Shown piece after piece: positions 26,192 to 33,764 of a stretch of DNA of 48,144 bases. Position 1 is the first letter of the stretch; each line of letters starts with the position of its first letter. Origin of the DNA: JBBDIO01 sp040880365. Lineage in GTDB: Bacteria > Chloroflexota > Anaerolineae > Caldilineales > Caldilineaceae. A program made the position numbers and the translations under genes. Under the pieces are notes generated by a model. That model made no database searches, had not been told where the DNA came from, and saw nothing but the letters and a program-made list of their open reading frames with translations. The stretch is taken from positions 1 through 48,144 of the forward strand of contig JBBDIO010000043.1 in assembly GCA_040880365.1 (NCBI GenBank), read 5' to 3'.

Positions 26192-26549
26192 AGACGGCAA
26201 GGTGGATGGCAGCCCAGATGGCAGTCCAGANNNNNNNNNNNNNNNNNNNNNNNNNNNNNNNNNNNNNNNNNNNNNNNNNNNNNNNNNNNNNNNNNNNNNN
26301 NNNNNNNNNNNNNNNNNNNNNNNNNNNNNNGCAAATTTCAAAGCGTTTGATCAGGTAGTATAGCATCGACGCCGGGGCGACAGCATCATTTCCAGCAAAG
26401 CCGCGCAAAAGACTACCCCCCGAAAGTTGCCAGAGGTTCTATTCATCCAGTCGCCCAGTTTCAGGTTTATGCAAAATTCGGTATGATCCAGAAACCCCAA
26501 CCGTAGCGGAAGGGGAACGCAAACCCACTCACCAATCGAGGAGTCTACT
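26192..26549. other. Gene-free stretch with a 100-base assembly gap
   Basis: Bases 26231-26330 are N, exactly 100, the conventional size for a gap of unknown length. The left side ends in a 12-bp tandem repeat. The right side, 26331-26549, has no recognisable gene and supplies the upstream region of the Ldh-family gene, including a GAGGAG site. What lies in the gap cannot be known. Confidence 0.9.
26205..26230. repeat. 12-bp tandem repeat running into the assembly gap
   Basis: GATGGCAGCCCA (26205-26216) and GATGGCAGTCCA (26217-26228) are followed by GA and then N. The array may continue and may be why assembly broke here. Confidence 0.8.
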
Positions 26550-27557
26550 ATGAATCGCCCACCCGAAGCCTTTGTGCGCGTGGAAGAAGATCGGCTTTTG
26601 GCCTTTGCCGTCGCGTGCTTCCAAAAGGCCGGCTTAAATTCCGAACACGCCCAGGCCATCAGCCGCCTGCTGGTAAATTCCGATCTGCGCGGCGTGCGCA
26701 GCCACGGCACGCGCACCGTCAACCACTATTGCCAGGCCTTTGAAGATGGGGCCATGAATCCCCAGCCCGATGTGCAACTGGTCCACGAAACGCCCACCGC
26801 CGCGGTTTTCGATGGCGATGGCACGCTGGGCTATTGGCCCATGGTGCAGGCAACCCACGCCGCCATCGCCAAGGCCAAAGAAGTGGGCATCGGCATGGGG
26901 CTGGTGCGCTATATCGGGCACTATGGCTCGGCAGGGCACTATGCGCGCATCTGCATGGAACAGGGCTGCATCGGCTATTCGGTGCAGGGCTATCGCAACC
27001 AGGGACGCTATGGCAACGACGGCGGCGGCCCCAACCCGGATCGCCACCTGGGCTACTTTGGCAACCCGCCCATCTGTTTCGCCATCCCATCCGAAGACGA
27101 GCCGCCCGTTGTGCTCGACGCCGCCACCTGTATCCTGGCCGACTATCAGCGCGGGCCGGAATATGAGGAACTCTTTTCCACAATTCCTGCCGCGTTTTTC
27201 AAGAGCATCGGCTATGGCGCAGTCGCCAGCCTCATGGGCGGTGGGCTTACCGGCTTCACGCTTTCGGACGAGAAGCTGGAAAAATGGCCGCGCGCGCGCA
27301 ATGGCGGCATGGTGTTGGCGATTCATGTGGATTCGGTGGTGCCCGAAGCCATCTTCCGCGCCGAAACCGACCGCATGGTGCGCGACATCCGCGAAACATA
27401 TCAGCCTATGCCGAATACCGACCGCGCCCTGTTGCCGGGCGCCATCGAAGAAGAACGGCACACCCAATATCGCGCCGAGGGCATTCCCTATGGCGAGATG
27501 GAACAACAGGCCGCCGAAAAAGCCAGCGAACGGCTGGGCGTGCCACTGCCCTGGTAG
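26550..27557 (+). CDS. Ldh/YbiC-family NAD(P)-dependent 2-hydroxyacid dehydrogenase
   Basis: A 335-residue member of the type-2 malate/L-lactate dehydrogenase family (Ldh2/MDH2), which is unrelated to classical LDH. Members oxidise malate, lactate, sulfolactate or ureidoglycolate with NAD(P). LVNSDLRGVRSHGTRTVNHY carries the conserved R-S-H-G near residues 50-53. AIAKAKEVGIGMGLVRYIGHYG (with the conserved HYG-type catalytic loop), PPICFAIPSEDEPPVVLDAA and FFKSIGYGAVASLMGGGLTG follow as expected. The substrate is not determined; ureidoglycolate is worth considering because a urease cluster lies 8 kb away, but this is inference. GAGGAG precedes ATG 26550 by about 10 bp. The next gene starts about 180 bp downstream. 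Confidence 0.88.
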   Translation: MNRPPEAFVRVEEDRLLAFAVACFQKAGLNSEHAQAISRLLVNSDLRGVRSHGTRTVNHYCQAFEDGAMNPQPDVQLVHETPTAAVFDGDGTLGYWPMVQATHAAIAKAKEVGIGMGLVRYIGHYGSAGHYARICMEQGCIGYSVQGYRNQGRYGNDGGGPNPDRHLGYFGNPPICFAIPSEDEPPVVLDAATCILADYQRGPEYEELFSTIPAAFFKSIGYGAVASLMGGGLTGFTLSDEKLEKWPRARNGGMVLAIHVDSVVPEAIFRAETDRMVRDIRETYQPMPNTDRALLPGAIEEERHTQYRAEGIPYGEMEQQAAEKASERLGVPLPW

Positions 27558-27734
27558 AAACCTGGCAGAGATCCGGGCAGTGGCGCGTATTCAATCCCCT
27601 CGAAACTCGTCTGCATCTATAGGAGATATTTTCTCCGCAGCAATGATTGATTTGCAGACCAGAAAGGATTGCCTATGCCGCGAACACAGGCAGGACAGGG
27701 TCGCGTGGGCGACACTGAAATGAGGAAACGTGTT

Positions 27735-28802
27735 ATGGGGAAAATTGCTGTGCAAACAAGCAGAAGCAGGCGACGCGGGTTCTATGGGATAGGCGTATTC
27801 GGGCTGGCGTTGACCTGTGCGCTGTTGGCCGCTGTGCTGACTGCGCCGGTCGTGGCGGCACAGAGCGAAGGCCCGGCCTGGAGAGTGCCCGGCACGCGCG
27901 CCGGTGTGGGTGAAGCCGTCTGGAGCAGCGACGCGCCGACCCGCGGCAGCGCGCAGTGGAGCAACGAAACGCCTACCATCAGTGAACCGGCGCGCGCCCA
28001 ATGGGAAGACTCAGGATGGGATGAACCCGCTACCACATCCGGCAACGCATCGGGCAATGCGACAGGCAACACAGCGGACAGCGCAACAGGAAATGAGACA
28101 GGCGGCACTCATGTAGTGCAGGCGGGCGAAACGTTGGTGAGCATTGCCCAGCACTATGGGCTGACGCCGCCCCAGTTGGTACGCGTCAACAGCCTGGGAC
28201 AGCCGCCCGCCGTCTATCCGGGGCAGACGCTCACGCTACCGGGTGGCAGCAGCGACTGGGGCACAGCTCAACCGTCTGCCGACGCGCGTCCCGCGGCTAC
28301 CGAATGGGATACGTGGGAAACGCCGGCACGCGGGGCACAGGCTGCCCCAGCCTATAACATCAGCGCGCCGGATGCGCCCTCCAATGTGGGCAAGACCATT
28401 CTCATTTCCACGGCCCAGCAATATCTGTGGGCCTATGCAGATGGCAAGCTCGTGTTGCAGACGCCGGTCACCACCGGGCGACCGGGGGCCGATACGCCCG
28501 TGGGCACCTATCCGGTGCTCGTCAAGTATAGCCCCTACCGCTTCGTCTCGCCCTTCCCCGTGGGGCACGAGTTCCACTATGAACCTGTGGATTCCAACTA
28601 TTCGCTGCGCATCACCTGGGAGGGCCATCATATTCATGATGCGCCCTGGCGCACGGATTTTGGACCGGGCACGAATTTGCCCCATAACAACTCGCGCGGC
28701 CAAATGGCGACCGGCTCCATTGGCTGTGTCAATGTACCGACCTCGGCCATGGCCCAACTCTACGAATGGGCCGATGAAGGCATTCAGGTGACTGTGCAGT
28801 AG
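27735..28802 (+). CDS. Secreted L,D-transpeptidase with LysM (YkuD domain)
   Basis: A 355-residue protein. Residues about 1-43 are a signal sequence: a basic start (RSRRRG), a hydrophobic core (GVFGLALTCALLAAVLTA) and AQS as possible cleavage site. An Asn/Gly/Thr-rich spacer follows. One LysM domain (THVVQAGETLVSIAQHYGLT through YPGQTLTLPGG) binds peptidoglycan or chitin-like glycans. After a second spacer comes a YkuD domain: TILISTAQQYLWAYADGKLV, TGRPGADTPVGTYPV, and the catalytic HHIHDAPWR and GSIGCVNVPTSAM with the active-site Cys. It would cross-link or trim peptidoglycan stems outside the membrane. ATG 27735 has AGGAA 8 bp upstream. ATG 27675 and ATG 27720 are in frame and would lengthen the signal region. 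Confidence 0.87.
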   Translation: MGKIAVQTSRSRRRGFYGIGVFGLALTCALLAAVLTAPVVAAQSEGPAWRVPGTRAGVGEAVWSSDAPTRGSAQWSNETPTISEPARAQWEDSGWDEPATTSGNASGNATGNTADSATGNETGGTHVVQAGETLVSIAQHYGLTPPQLVRVNSLGQPPAVYPGQTLTLPGGSSDWGTAQPSADARPAATEWDTWETPARGAQAAPAYNISAPDAPSNVGKTILISTAQQYLWAYADGKLVLQTPVTTGRPGADTPVGTYPVLVKYSPYRFVSPFPVGHEFHYEPVDSNYSLRITWEGHHIHDAPWRTDFGPGTNLPHNNSRGQMATGSIGCVNVPTSAMAQLYEWADEGIQVTVQ

Positions 28803-28963
28803 GTAGAAAGCAATTAGCTGCAAGTAGCCGCGGTGCGCAGAGTGGGTAATTGGTAGGCGGGTGATTTTTGCCGTATTTGTCATATGGCACAATCACGCGC
28901 TCACCAGTTACCCATTCTGTGCCCTGGAGCAAAGAGCCGCTGGACCCATGACCCTGCGCCCCG

Positions 28964-29164
28964 CTAAGCGTCGGCGTCGGGCTGGAAGATCTCCTCAATC
29001 GGCTGCTCAAACACATGCGCAATCTTGAACGCAAGGGGCAGGCTGGGCGCATATTTGCCCGTTTCAATCGCGTTCACCGTCTGGCGCGAAACATCCAGCC
29101 GCGCAGCCAATTCGGCCTGCGACCATCCGAACTCGGCCCGTAAGACCCGCAGCCGGTTTTTCAT
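28964..29164 (-). CDS. Small XRE-family transcriptional regulator
   Basis: A 66-residue protein that is nearly all helix-turn-helix: MKNRLRVLRAEFGWSQAELA, then ARLDVSRQTVNAIETGKYAP and LPLAFKIAHVFEQPIEEIF. This is the YozG/YgzD-like type (RxLRxExGWSQxELAxxxxVSRQTVNxIExGKYxPSLxLAFKIA). Such regulators often accompany a small membrane protein. ATG 29164 overlaps the stop of the upstream membrane-protein gene as ATGA, so the two are translationally coupled. It probably controls its own operon. Confidence 0.92.
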   Translation of the reverse strand: MKNRLRVLRAEFGWSQAELAARLDVSRQTVNAIETGKYAPSLPLAFKIAHVFEQPIEEIFQPDADA

Positions 29165-29541
29165 CGATAGCGTCGATTCGCCAACGCCAGACCCAGGCCC
29201 CACAGCAGAATCAAAGTCGGGAACACCCAGATCATAGGCAGCCGAGGCAAGCCGGCAATTTCCAGCCAGCCATAGGCAAAGGTAAGCATCCCGGTCATAC
29301 CCGCGGCAAAGGCAATCGCCGAAAGTTGAATGCGCAGTTGCAACTCGTCGCTGCCATCCAGCGCACGTAAAAAAGCCCGCATCCCAAACGCCACGGGCAC
29401 GACCGGCAACAACGCCAACGCAAAGCGCCACACCGAATCGTCTAAACTGGGCAAAAACGCCACCACTACCGGCACCAGCAAAACATAGATTAGCATGGCA
29501 ATGCCAAATTCCCGGGTATATTGGCGCATGACTCGATTCAT
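29161..29541 (-). CDS. Small integral membrane protein paired with XRE regulator
   Basis: A 126-residue protein with four predicted membrane helices: about 13-30 (FGIAMLIYVLLVPVVVAFL), 39-56, 75-93 and 101-119 (MIWVFPTLILLWGLGLALAN). A charged, Glu/Asp/Arg loop (RALDGSDELQLRIQLSAI) lies in the middle, a pattern common in the uncharacterised proteins encoded next to YozG-like regulators. Function unknown. It is transcribed before the XRE gene and overlaps it by four bases. A perfect 10-bp tandem repeat lies just upstream of ATG 29541. Confidence 0.8.
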   Translation of the reverse strand: MNRVMRQYTREFGIAMLIYVLLVPVVVAFLPSLDDSVWRFALALLPVVPVAFGMRAFLRALDGSDELQLRIQLSAIAFAAGMTGMLTFAYGWLEIAGLPRLPMIWVFPTLILLWGLGLALANRRYR

Positions 29542-29936
29542 AGGGTTTCTCTATCTTTCTACTTGTCGCTACTTGTCGGCCATTTGAATCCCGGAGGCAG
29601 GCACGCCGCGCGCACTGCATCCAGCAATCAACAGGCCGCAATCAACCGACTCACTTACGCTTGATGTCAATGTTCCTTGACACAAGCCAGTATAGCCGAA
29701 TGCAAATTCATTGTCAAGCACGCTTTACTTTTTGTGCGCACAATTTTACACATTGCGCATTTGCAGCGTGCGAAATCGCGCAGTTGGGCCAATCAACGTT
29801 ACAATAGGAAAAACATCCAACACGCACCGAACTTTTTCAAAATACGTTTCCAAGTCTACGCTGACACCCATTTCCACCATGCGCATGGTTGTGCCCGCGC
29901 TATCGCTTGCGCCGGAGAAAGGAAGTCCATCTCGTC
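29542..29936. other. Divergent intergenic region between the XRE operon and the isomerase gene
   Basis: 395 bp, AT-rich in its middle. It holds the exact 10-bp duplication at 29559-29578, an inverted repeat TGTCAA-N6-TTGACA (29665-29682), and the 12-bp palindrome TTGTGCGCACAA (29732-29743). The last two are candidate operators, for the XRE regulator among others. I could not assign -35/-10 pairs with normal spacing. Confidence 0.45.
29559..29578. repeat. Exact 10-bp tandem duplication upstream of the membrane-protein gene
   Basis: CTACTTGTCG is repeated without a break (29559-29568 and 29569-29578), beginning 18 bp upstream of the start codon. Confidence 0.85.
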
Positions 29937-30746
29937 ATGTTGCGCTTCAATATCAATCTTTCCATGACCCTGACCGATGTTCCCTTTCTGCAACGCTTTC
30001 AGCGCGCGGCAGATCTGGGCTTTGGCGCGGTGGAGTTCTTTTGGCCCGAGGAGGATGACCTGGACACTGTCGCCGCGGCCATCGAGCAGGCCGGGGTCGA
30101 AGTCGCGCTGATCAATATGGATGTCGCCGATGCGGCGGCGGGCGGGCGCGGCTCTGTGAGTTGGCCGGAACGGCGCGAGTGGTGGCAGCAGGCCATGCGC
30201 AACGCCATCACCTTTGCCCAGCGCATTGACTGCCCCAATATTCACGCCGTCGCGGGGCTGCGCGACCCCAATCTGACTGCGGCCGCGCAATTTGATTGTA
30301 TGGTAGAAAATCTGCGCTGGGCCGCGCCCCATCTGCAAAAAGCCAACGTCACCGTGCTGGTCGAGGCGCTCAACGCCTACGACAACCCCACATTTCTATT
30401 GACGCGCCTGGCAGAAATGCTCGATGTCTGCGCGCGTGTCGATTCGCCCCACATGCGCATCCAATACGATGTCTATCACATGCAGCGCATGGAAGGCAAC
30501 CTGATTCATTCCATCCGCCAGCATTTGCCGGTGATCGGCCATGTGCAGATCGCCGACGCGCCCGACCGCCACGAACCGGGCACAGGCGAGATCCACTATC
30601 CCAATGTACTGGCGGCGCTGGATGCTGCGGGCTATGGCGGTTATGTGGGGCTGGAATATCGCCCGCGCACCACGGTAGAAGAATCGCTGGCGTGGCTGCC
30701 GGTCGCCGCGCGCAAAACTGCCCAGGCGACCGATTTACAGATCTAG
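29937..30746 (+). CDS. hyi: Hydroxypyruvate isomerase-family TIM-barrel protein
   Basis: A 269-residue protein. LRFNINLSMTLTDVPFLQRF and ADLGFGAVEFFWPEEDD open the barrel as in Hyi/OtnI isomerases. CPNIHAVAG, TVLVEALNAYDNPTFLL (metal-ligand Glu), MRIQYDVYHMQRMEGNLI (ligand Asp, His), VIGHVQIADAPDRHEPGTGE and YVGLEYRPR follow in order, matching the known active-site blocks. The family interconverts hydroxypyruvate and tartronate semialdehyde, or acts on tetronate/erythrulose derivatives. ATG 29937 is chosen because the domain begins there; the upstream frame is basic and unlike the family. A purine-rich AGAAAGGAAG lies slightly far upstream. An aldolase and an SDR follow, suggesting a sugar-acid route. 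Confidence 0.85.
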   Translation: MLRFNINLSMTLTDVPFLQRFQRAADLGFGAVEFFWPEEDDLDTVAAAIEQAGVEVALINMDVADAAAGGRGSVSWPERREWWQQAMRNAITFAQRIDCPNIHAVAGLRDPNLTAAAQFDCMVENLRWAAPHLQKANVTVLVEALNAYDNPTFLLTRLAEMLDVCARVDSPHMRIQYDVYHMQRMEGNLIHSIRQHLPVIGHVQIADAPDRHEPGTGEIHYPNVLAALDAAGYGGYVGLEYRPRTTVEESLAWLPVAARKTAQATDLQI

Positions 30747-30901
30747 CACGCTGGGCATACCCTGTGTAAGCGGGGCATGGTATGCGGGCCATGCGCACTT
30801 GAAACACCGCAGAACACAGCAACCTTTACAAGCTAACCACTATCATTTCCAACTATGTTTTTATTGGATCACAACTTCAAAACCTTAAGGAGCAAAACGC
30901 T

Positions 30902-31744
30902 ATGAATGGCTTGGGCGTAACCAAGTTCAAAACCAATCCGGTTACAGATAAACTGCGCAGCGGACAACCCGCAGTGGGCACCTGGCTCACCCTCTGTTCG
31001 CCGGTCGCCACCGAATCTATTGCCCAGGTGGGCTGGGATTGGATGGTGGTGGATGCCGAACACAGCCCCGTGGGCTTCGAGACCATGGTCAACTGTTTCC
31101 GCGCGGCGCAACTGGGCGGCGCGGTGCCCATGGCGCGCGTGCCGTGGAACGACACCATCTGGATTCAGCGCACGCTGGATGCCGGTGCGATGGGGCTGGT
31201 AGTGCCCATGGTCAACACCGCAGCCGATGCCGAGGCCGTAGTCGGCAATATGCGCTATGCCACCAAAGGCCAGCGCAGCTTTGGCGGCAGCCGCGTGGCA
31301 GCCTATATCGAAGACGACTATCGCACCTGGGCCGATACCAACCTGGCCGTCATTGTCATGATTGAAACCATCCAGGCCGTGAAAAACGCGGAGGCCATTC
31401 TGGCGACCGAAGGCGTGGTGGGCTGTTTCATTGGCCCCAACGATCTGGCGCTTTCCATGGGACTTAGCCCGCGCGATACCGGCCCCGGCACCGAACACGA
31501 AGCGGCCCTGATGGACGTTTTGGCCGCGGCCAAAAAGACGGGCAAGGCCGCGGGCAAGCATTGCTTCAACGCCCCCGAAGTCAGCCAGCGCATTCAGCAG
31601 GGCTTCCAGTTTCTGGCCCTGGCTAGCGATGCGGCGTTCCTCTCGATGGCCGCGCGGGATGCCTATGCCCAGGTCGATCTGACCGGCGCGACCGCCGAAG
31701 CCACAAACGGAGCCAAGGTCGAAGCCAAGGGCACGCTCTACTAA
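30902..31744 (+). CDS. HpcH/HpaI-family aldolase
   Basis: A 280-residue class II pyruvate aldolase. VGTWLTLCSPVATESIAQVG, WMVVDAEHSPVGFETM (with the catalytic His), ARVPWNDTIWIQRTLDAGAMGLVVPMV, VIVMIETIQAVKNAEAIL (metal-binding Glu) and GCFIGPNDLALSMG (metal-binding Asp) are all in place. Members split 2-oxo-3-deoxy sugar acids or 4-hydroxy-2-oxo acids into pyruvate and an aldehyde. With hydroxypyruvate isomerase upstream and an SDR downstream this suggests catabolism or interconversion of short hydroxy-oxo acids. AAGGAGC sits about 9 bp before ATG 30902. The C-terminal 20 residues are low in complexity. Confidence 0.9.
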   Translation: MNGLGVTKFKTNPVTDKLRSGQPAVGTWLTLCSPVATESIAQVGWDWMVVDAEHSPVGFETMVNCFRAAQLGGAVPMARVPWNDTIWIQRTLDAGAMGLVVPMVNTAADAEAVVGNMRYATKGQRSFGGSRVAAYIEDDYRTWADTNLAVIVMIETIQAVKNAEAILATEGVVGCFIGPNDLALSMGLSPRDTGPGTEHEAALMDVLAAAKKTGKAAGKHCFNAPEVSQRIQQGFQFLALASDAAFLSMAARDAYAQVDLTGATAEATNGAKVEAKGTLY

Positions 31745-31830
31745 ATCCCCCCGCTCATCCCGCACCCACCAGGGCAGGCTGCACCCACATGGGACAGCCT
31801 GCCCTGCTTCAAACCGATTGGAGATTTCTC

Positions 31831-32622
31831 ATGGACCTGGGATTGCAAAACAAGGCCGCCATTGTCACCGGCGGCAGTGAGGGAATTGGCAAAGCCGCGG
31901 CGTGGAGTATGGCCGCGGAGGGGGCACGCGTGGTGATTGCTGCGCGACGCCAGGATGTGCTGGACGCGGCCGCCGCCGAAATCCAGGCCGCCACGGGTAG
32001 CCCGGTGCTGGCAGTGGCGACCGATGTGACCCAGCCCGCCCAGGTGCAGGCGCTGATCGAGGCCACACTCGCGGAATTTGGACAGATAGATATTCTGGTC
32101 AACAACGCGGGCACCTCATCCGCGCATCCGTTTGAAGACGCCACCACTGAAATATGGGAGGCCGACCTGCAATTGAAGCTATTCGGCGCGCTTCATGCCA
32201 TCCGCGCCACATTGCCCCACATGAAAGCCCAGCGTAGCGGACGCATCATCAACATCACGACGCCGGGGGGCAAAGCGCCCAACGCCCGCTCCATGCCCAC
32301 TTCGGTGAGCCGGGCCGCCGGCATTGCCATGACCAAGGCGCTTTCCAAAGAGCTGGCCGAATATAACATCCTGGTCAACACCGTCTGCATTGGCCTCATC
32401 AAAAGCGGACAACACGCGCGCCGCTGGGAAAAAGCCCACGCCGAAGATCCCAGCCTCAGCCTGGAAGCGTTCTACGAAAATCTGGGGCGCAATGTGCCTT
32501 TGGGGCGCACCGGCGAAGCCCAGGAAGCGGGCGATTTGATCGCATTTCTGGCCTCGGCCCGGGCCAGCTATATCACCGGCACCGCGGTCAATGTAGATGG
32601 CGGCACATCCGCAGTTGTCTGA
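31831..32622 (+). CDS. Atypical short-chain dehydrogenase/reductase
   Basis: A 263-residue SDR-fold protein. LQNKAAIVTGGSEGIGKAAA is a normal TGxxxGIG cofactor loop, with VVIAARRQD after beta-2 (Arg suggests NADP preference) and ILVNNAGTSSAHPF after beta-4. The C-terminal ASYITGTAVNVDGG is also normal. The active site is not: where the family has Y-x-x-x-K the sequence reads SMPTSVSRAAG, so Tyr is Thr and Lys is Arg; the catalytic Ser position is in INITTPGGK, and the helix-4 Asn aligns with Lys in LQLKLFG. This may be a distinct SDR branch with another chemistry or a non-catalytic role. GGAG 8 bp before ATG 31831 supports that start. It follows the aldolase by 86 bp. Confidence 0.85.
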   Translation: MDLGLQNKAAIVTGGSEGIGKAAAWSMAAEGARVVIAARRQDVLDAAAAEIQAATGSPVLAVATDVTQPAQVQALIEATLAEFGQIDILVNNAGTSSAHPFEDATTEIWEADLQLKLFGALHAIRATLPHMKAQRSGRIINITTPGGKAPNARSMPTSVSRAAGIAMTKALSKELAEYNILVNTVCIGLIKSGQHARRWEKAHAEDPSLSLEAFYENLGRNVPLGRTGEAQEAGDLIAFLASARASYITGTAVNVDGGTSAVV

Positions 32623-32663
32623 GACGCAGGTAGGGTGCACCACGCCTCAAATACCCACAGCAT

Positions 32664-33764
32664 ATGACGCAATCATCTTCCGCTACATCAAATCCTGGCA
32701 CACCCAATCCTGACATACCGAACACCTCGCCGCGCGTCAGTGTGGTGATGGCGGTCTACAATGGCGAGCGCTTTCTGGACGCGGCAGTGGAGAGCGTGCT
32801 GGCACAGGATTTCACTGATTTCGAATTTATCATTGTAGACGATGGATCCACCGACGGCACGCTGGGCATTTTGCAGCACTACGCCGAGCAGGATGCCCGC
32901 ATCCGGCTGTTGGTGAACGCGCAAAATCGGGGCACGTTTTATTCCTTCAACCGCGGGATCAACATTGCACGCAGCCCCTATATCGCGTGTATGGATGCCG
33001 ACGATGTGACGCTTCCCCACCGCCTGGGCCTGCAAGTTGCGTTTCTCGATAGCTACCCCGAAATCGGTTTGGTGGGGGGGCTGGTAGATACCATTAACGA
33101 GCAAGGCGTCGTGGGACGTAAAAAATCATTCCTTCCCCACGCAGATATACTCATCCAGTGGTCACTCTGCTTTACCAACCTGATTCCGCATGACACGGTC
33201 ATGATGCGGCGCGCCCTGGTGCAGGCGGTGGGCGGCTATCGCCAGGAAGCCGGTACTCACATTGGCGATTATGATTTGTGGGCGCGGCTGATCCCCACGA
33301 CCCGCGCCTGTATGTTGCCGGTACTATTGACGCATATCCGACGCAGCCCCACCTATGTGACAAATGTGAGCAGTCGCCTTGCCGACGAACAAAAGCAAGC
33401 AGTCGTCTCCATCGCAAGCAGTTTGCTGCGCCAGAGATTGGGCACGCACGCTCCGCCCAATGTGGAAGCCCTGATGCAAAAGATGTATGCGCGGCCTCAC
33501 GGCTGGACGTTGGACCATGCAACCCAGATGGCGCGGCTCAAATACCAACTGGCCCAAGTATTTCTGGCGGACGGACAGCTGGGCGAAGATGAAACGCGCC
33601 TGCTGCGGGCCAAGGCCGCCACCGAAATCCATCGCCTGTTCCGATCCTTTCGCTATCAGCCGCGGGCCTGGCGCATGTGGCTGTGGATCTGGAAGCTGGA
33701 TCGCGCGGTCGCCCTGCGCCCGTTCGTGAAAAAGTGGCAGGGTGACAAGGATGGATTCGGATAG
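32664..33764 (+). CDS. Family 2 glycosyltransferase, first of a tandem pair
   Basis: A 366-residue GT-A enzyme. VSVVMAVYNGERFLDAAVES, FEFIIVDDGSTDGTLGIL and YIACMDADDVTLPHRLGLQV carry the GT2 features, including the DxD-like Asp-Ala-Asp-Asp metal and sugar-nucleotide site. HIGDYDLWARL supplies the downstream acceptor/base motif. Donor and acceptor are unknown; surface polysaccharide is likely. The C-terminal ~100 residues are helical and shared with the next gene. No membrane helices are seen. Its stop TAG abuts the ATG of its paralogue without a gap. Several blocks are nearly identical to the paralogue at DNA level while others differ, pointing to duplication followed by gene conversion. Confidence 0.92.
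   Translation: MTQSSSATSNPGTPNPDIPNTSPRVSVVMAVYNGERFLDAAVESVLAQDFTDFEFIIVDDGSTDGTLGILQHYAEQDARIRLLVNAQNRGTFYSFNRGINIARSPYIACMDADDVTLPHRLGLQVAFLDSYPEIGLVGGLVDTINEQGVVGRKKSFLPHADILIQWSLCFTNLIPHDTVMMRRALVQAVGGYRQEAGTHIGDYDLWARLIPTTRACMLPVLLTHIRRSPTYVTNVSSRLADEQKQAVVSIASSLLRQRLGTHAPPNVEALMQKMYARPHGWTLDHATQMARLKYQLAQVFLADGQLGEDETRLLRAKAATEIHRLFRSFRYQPRAWRMWLWIWKLDRAVALRPFVKKWQGDKDGFG

Noticed and set aside
26192..26341. Extension of cofE across the N run
   Set aside because: The open frame passes through unknown bases only because N translates as X. A normal CofE starts at ATG 26191.
29665..29682. TTGACA as a -35 box for the isomerase or XRE operon
   Set aside because: No acceptable -10 lies 16-18 bp away on either strand; it is listed only as part of an inverted repeat.
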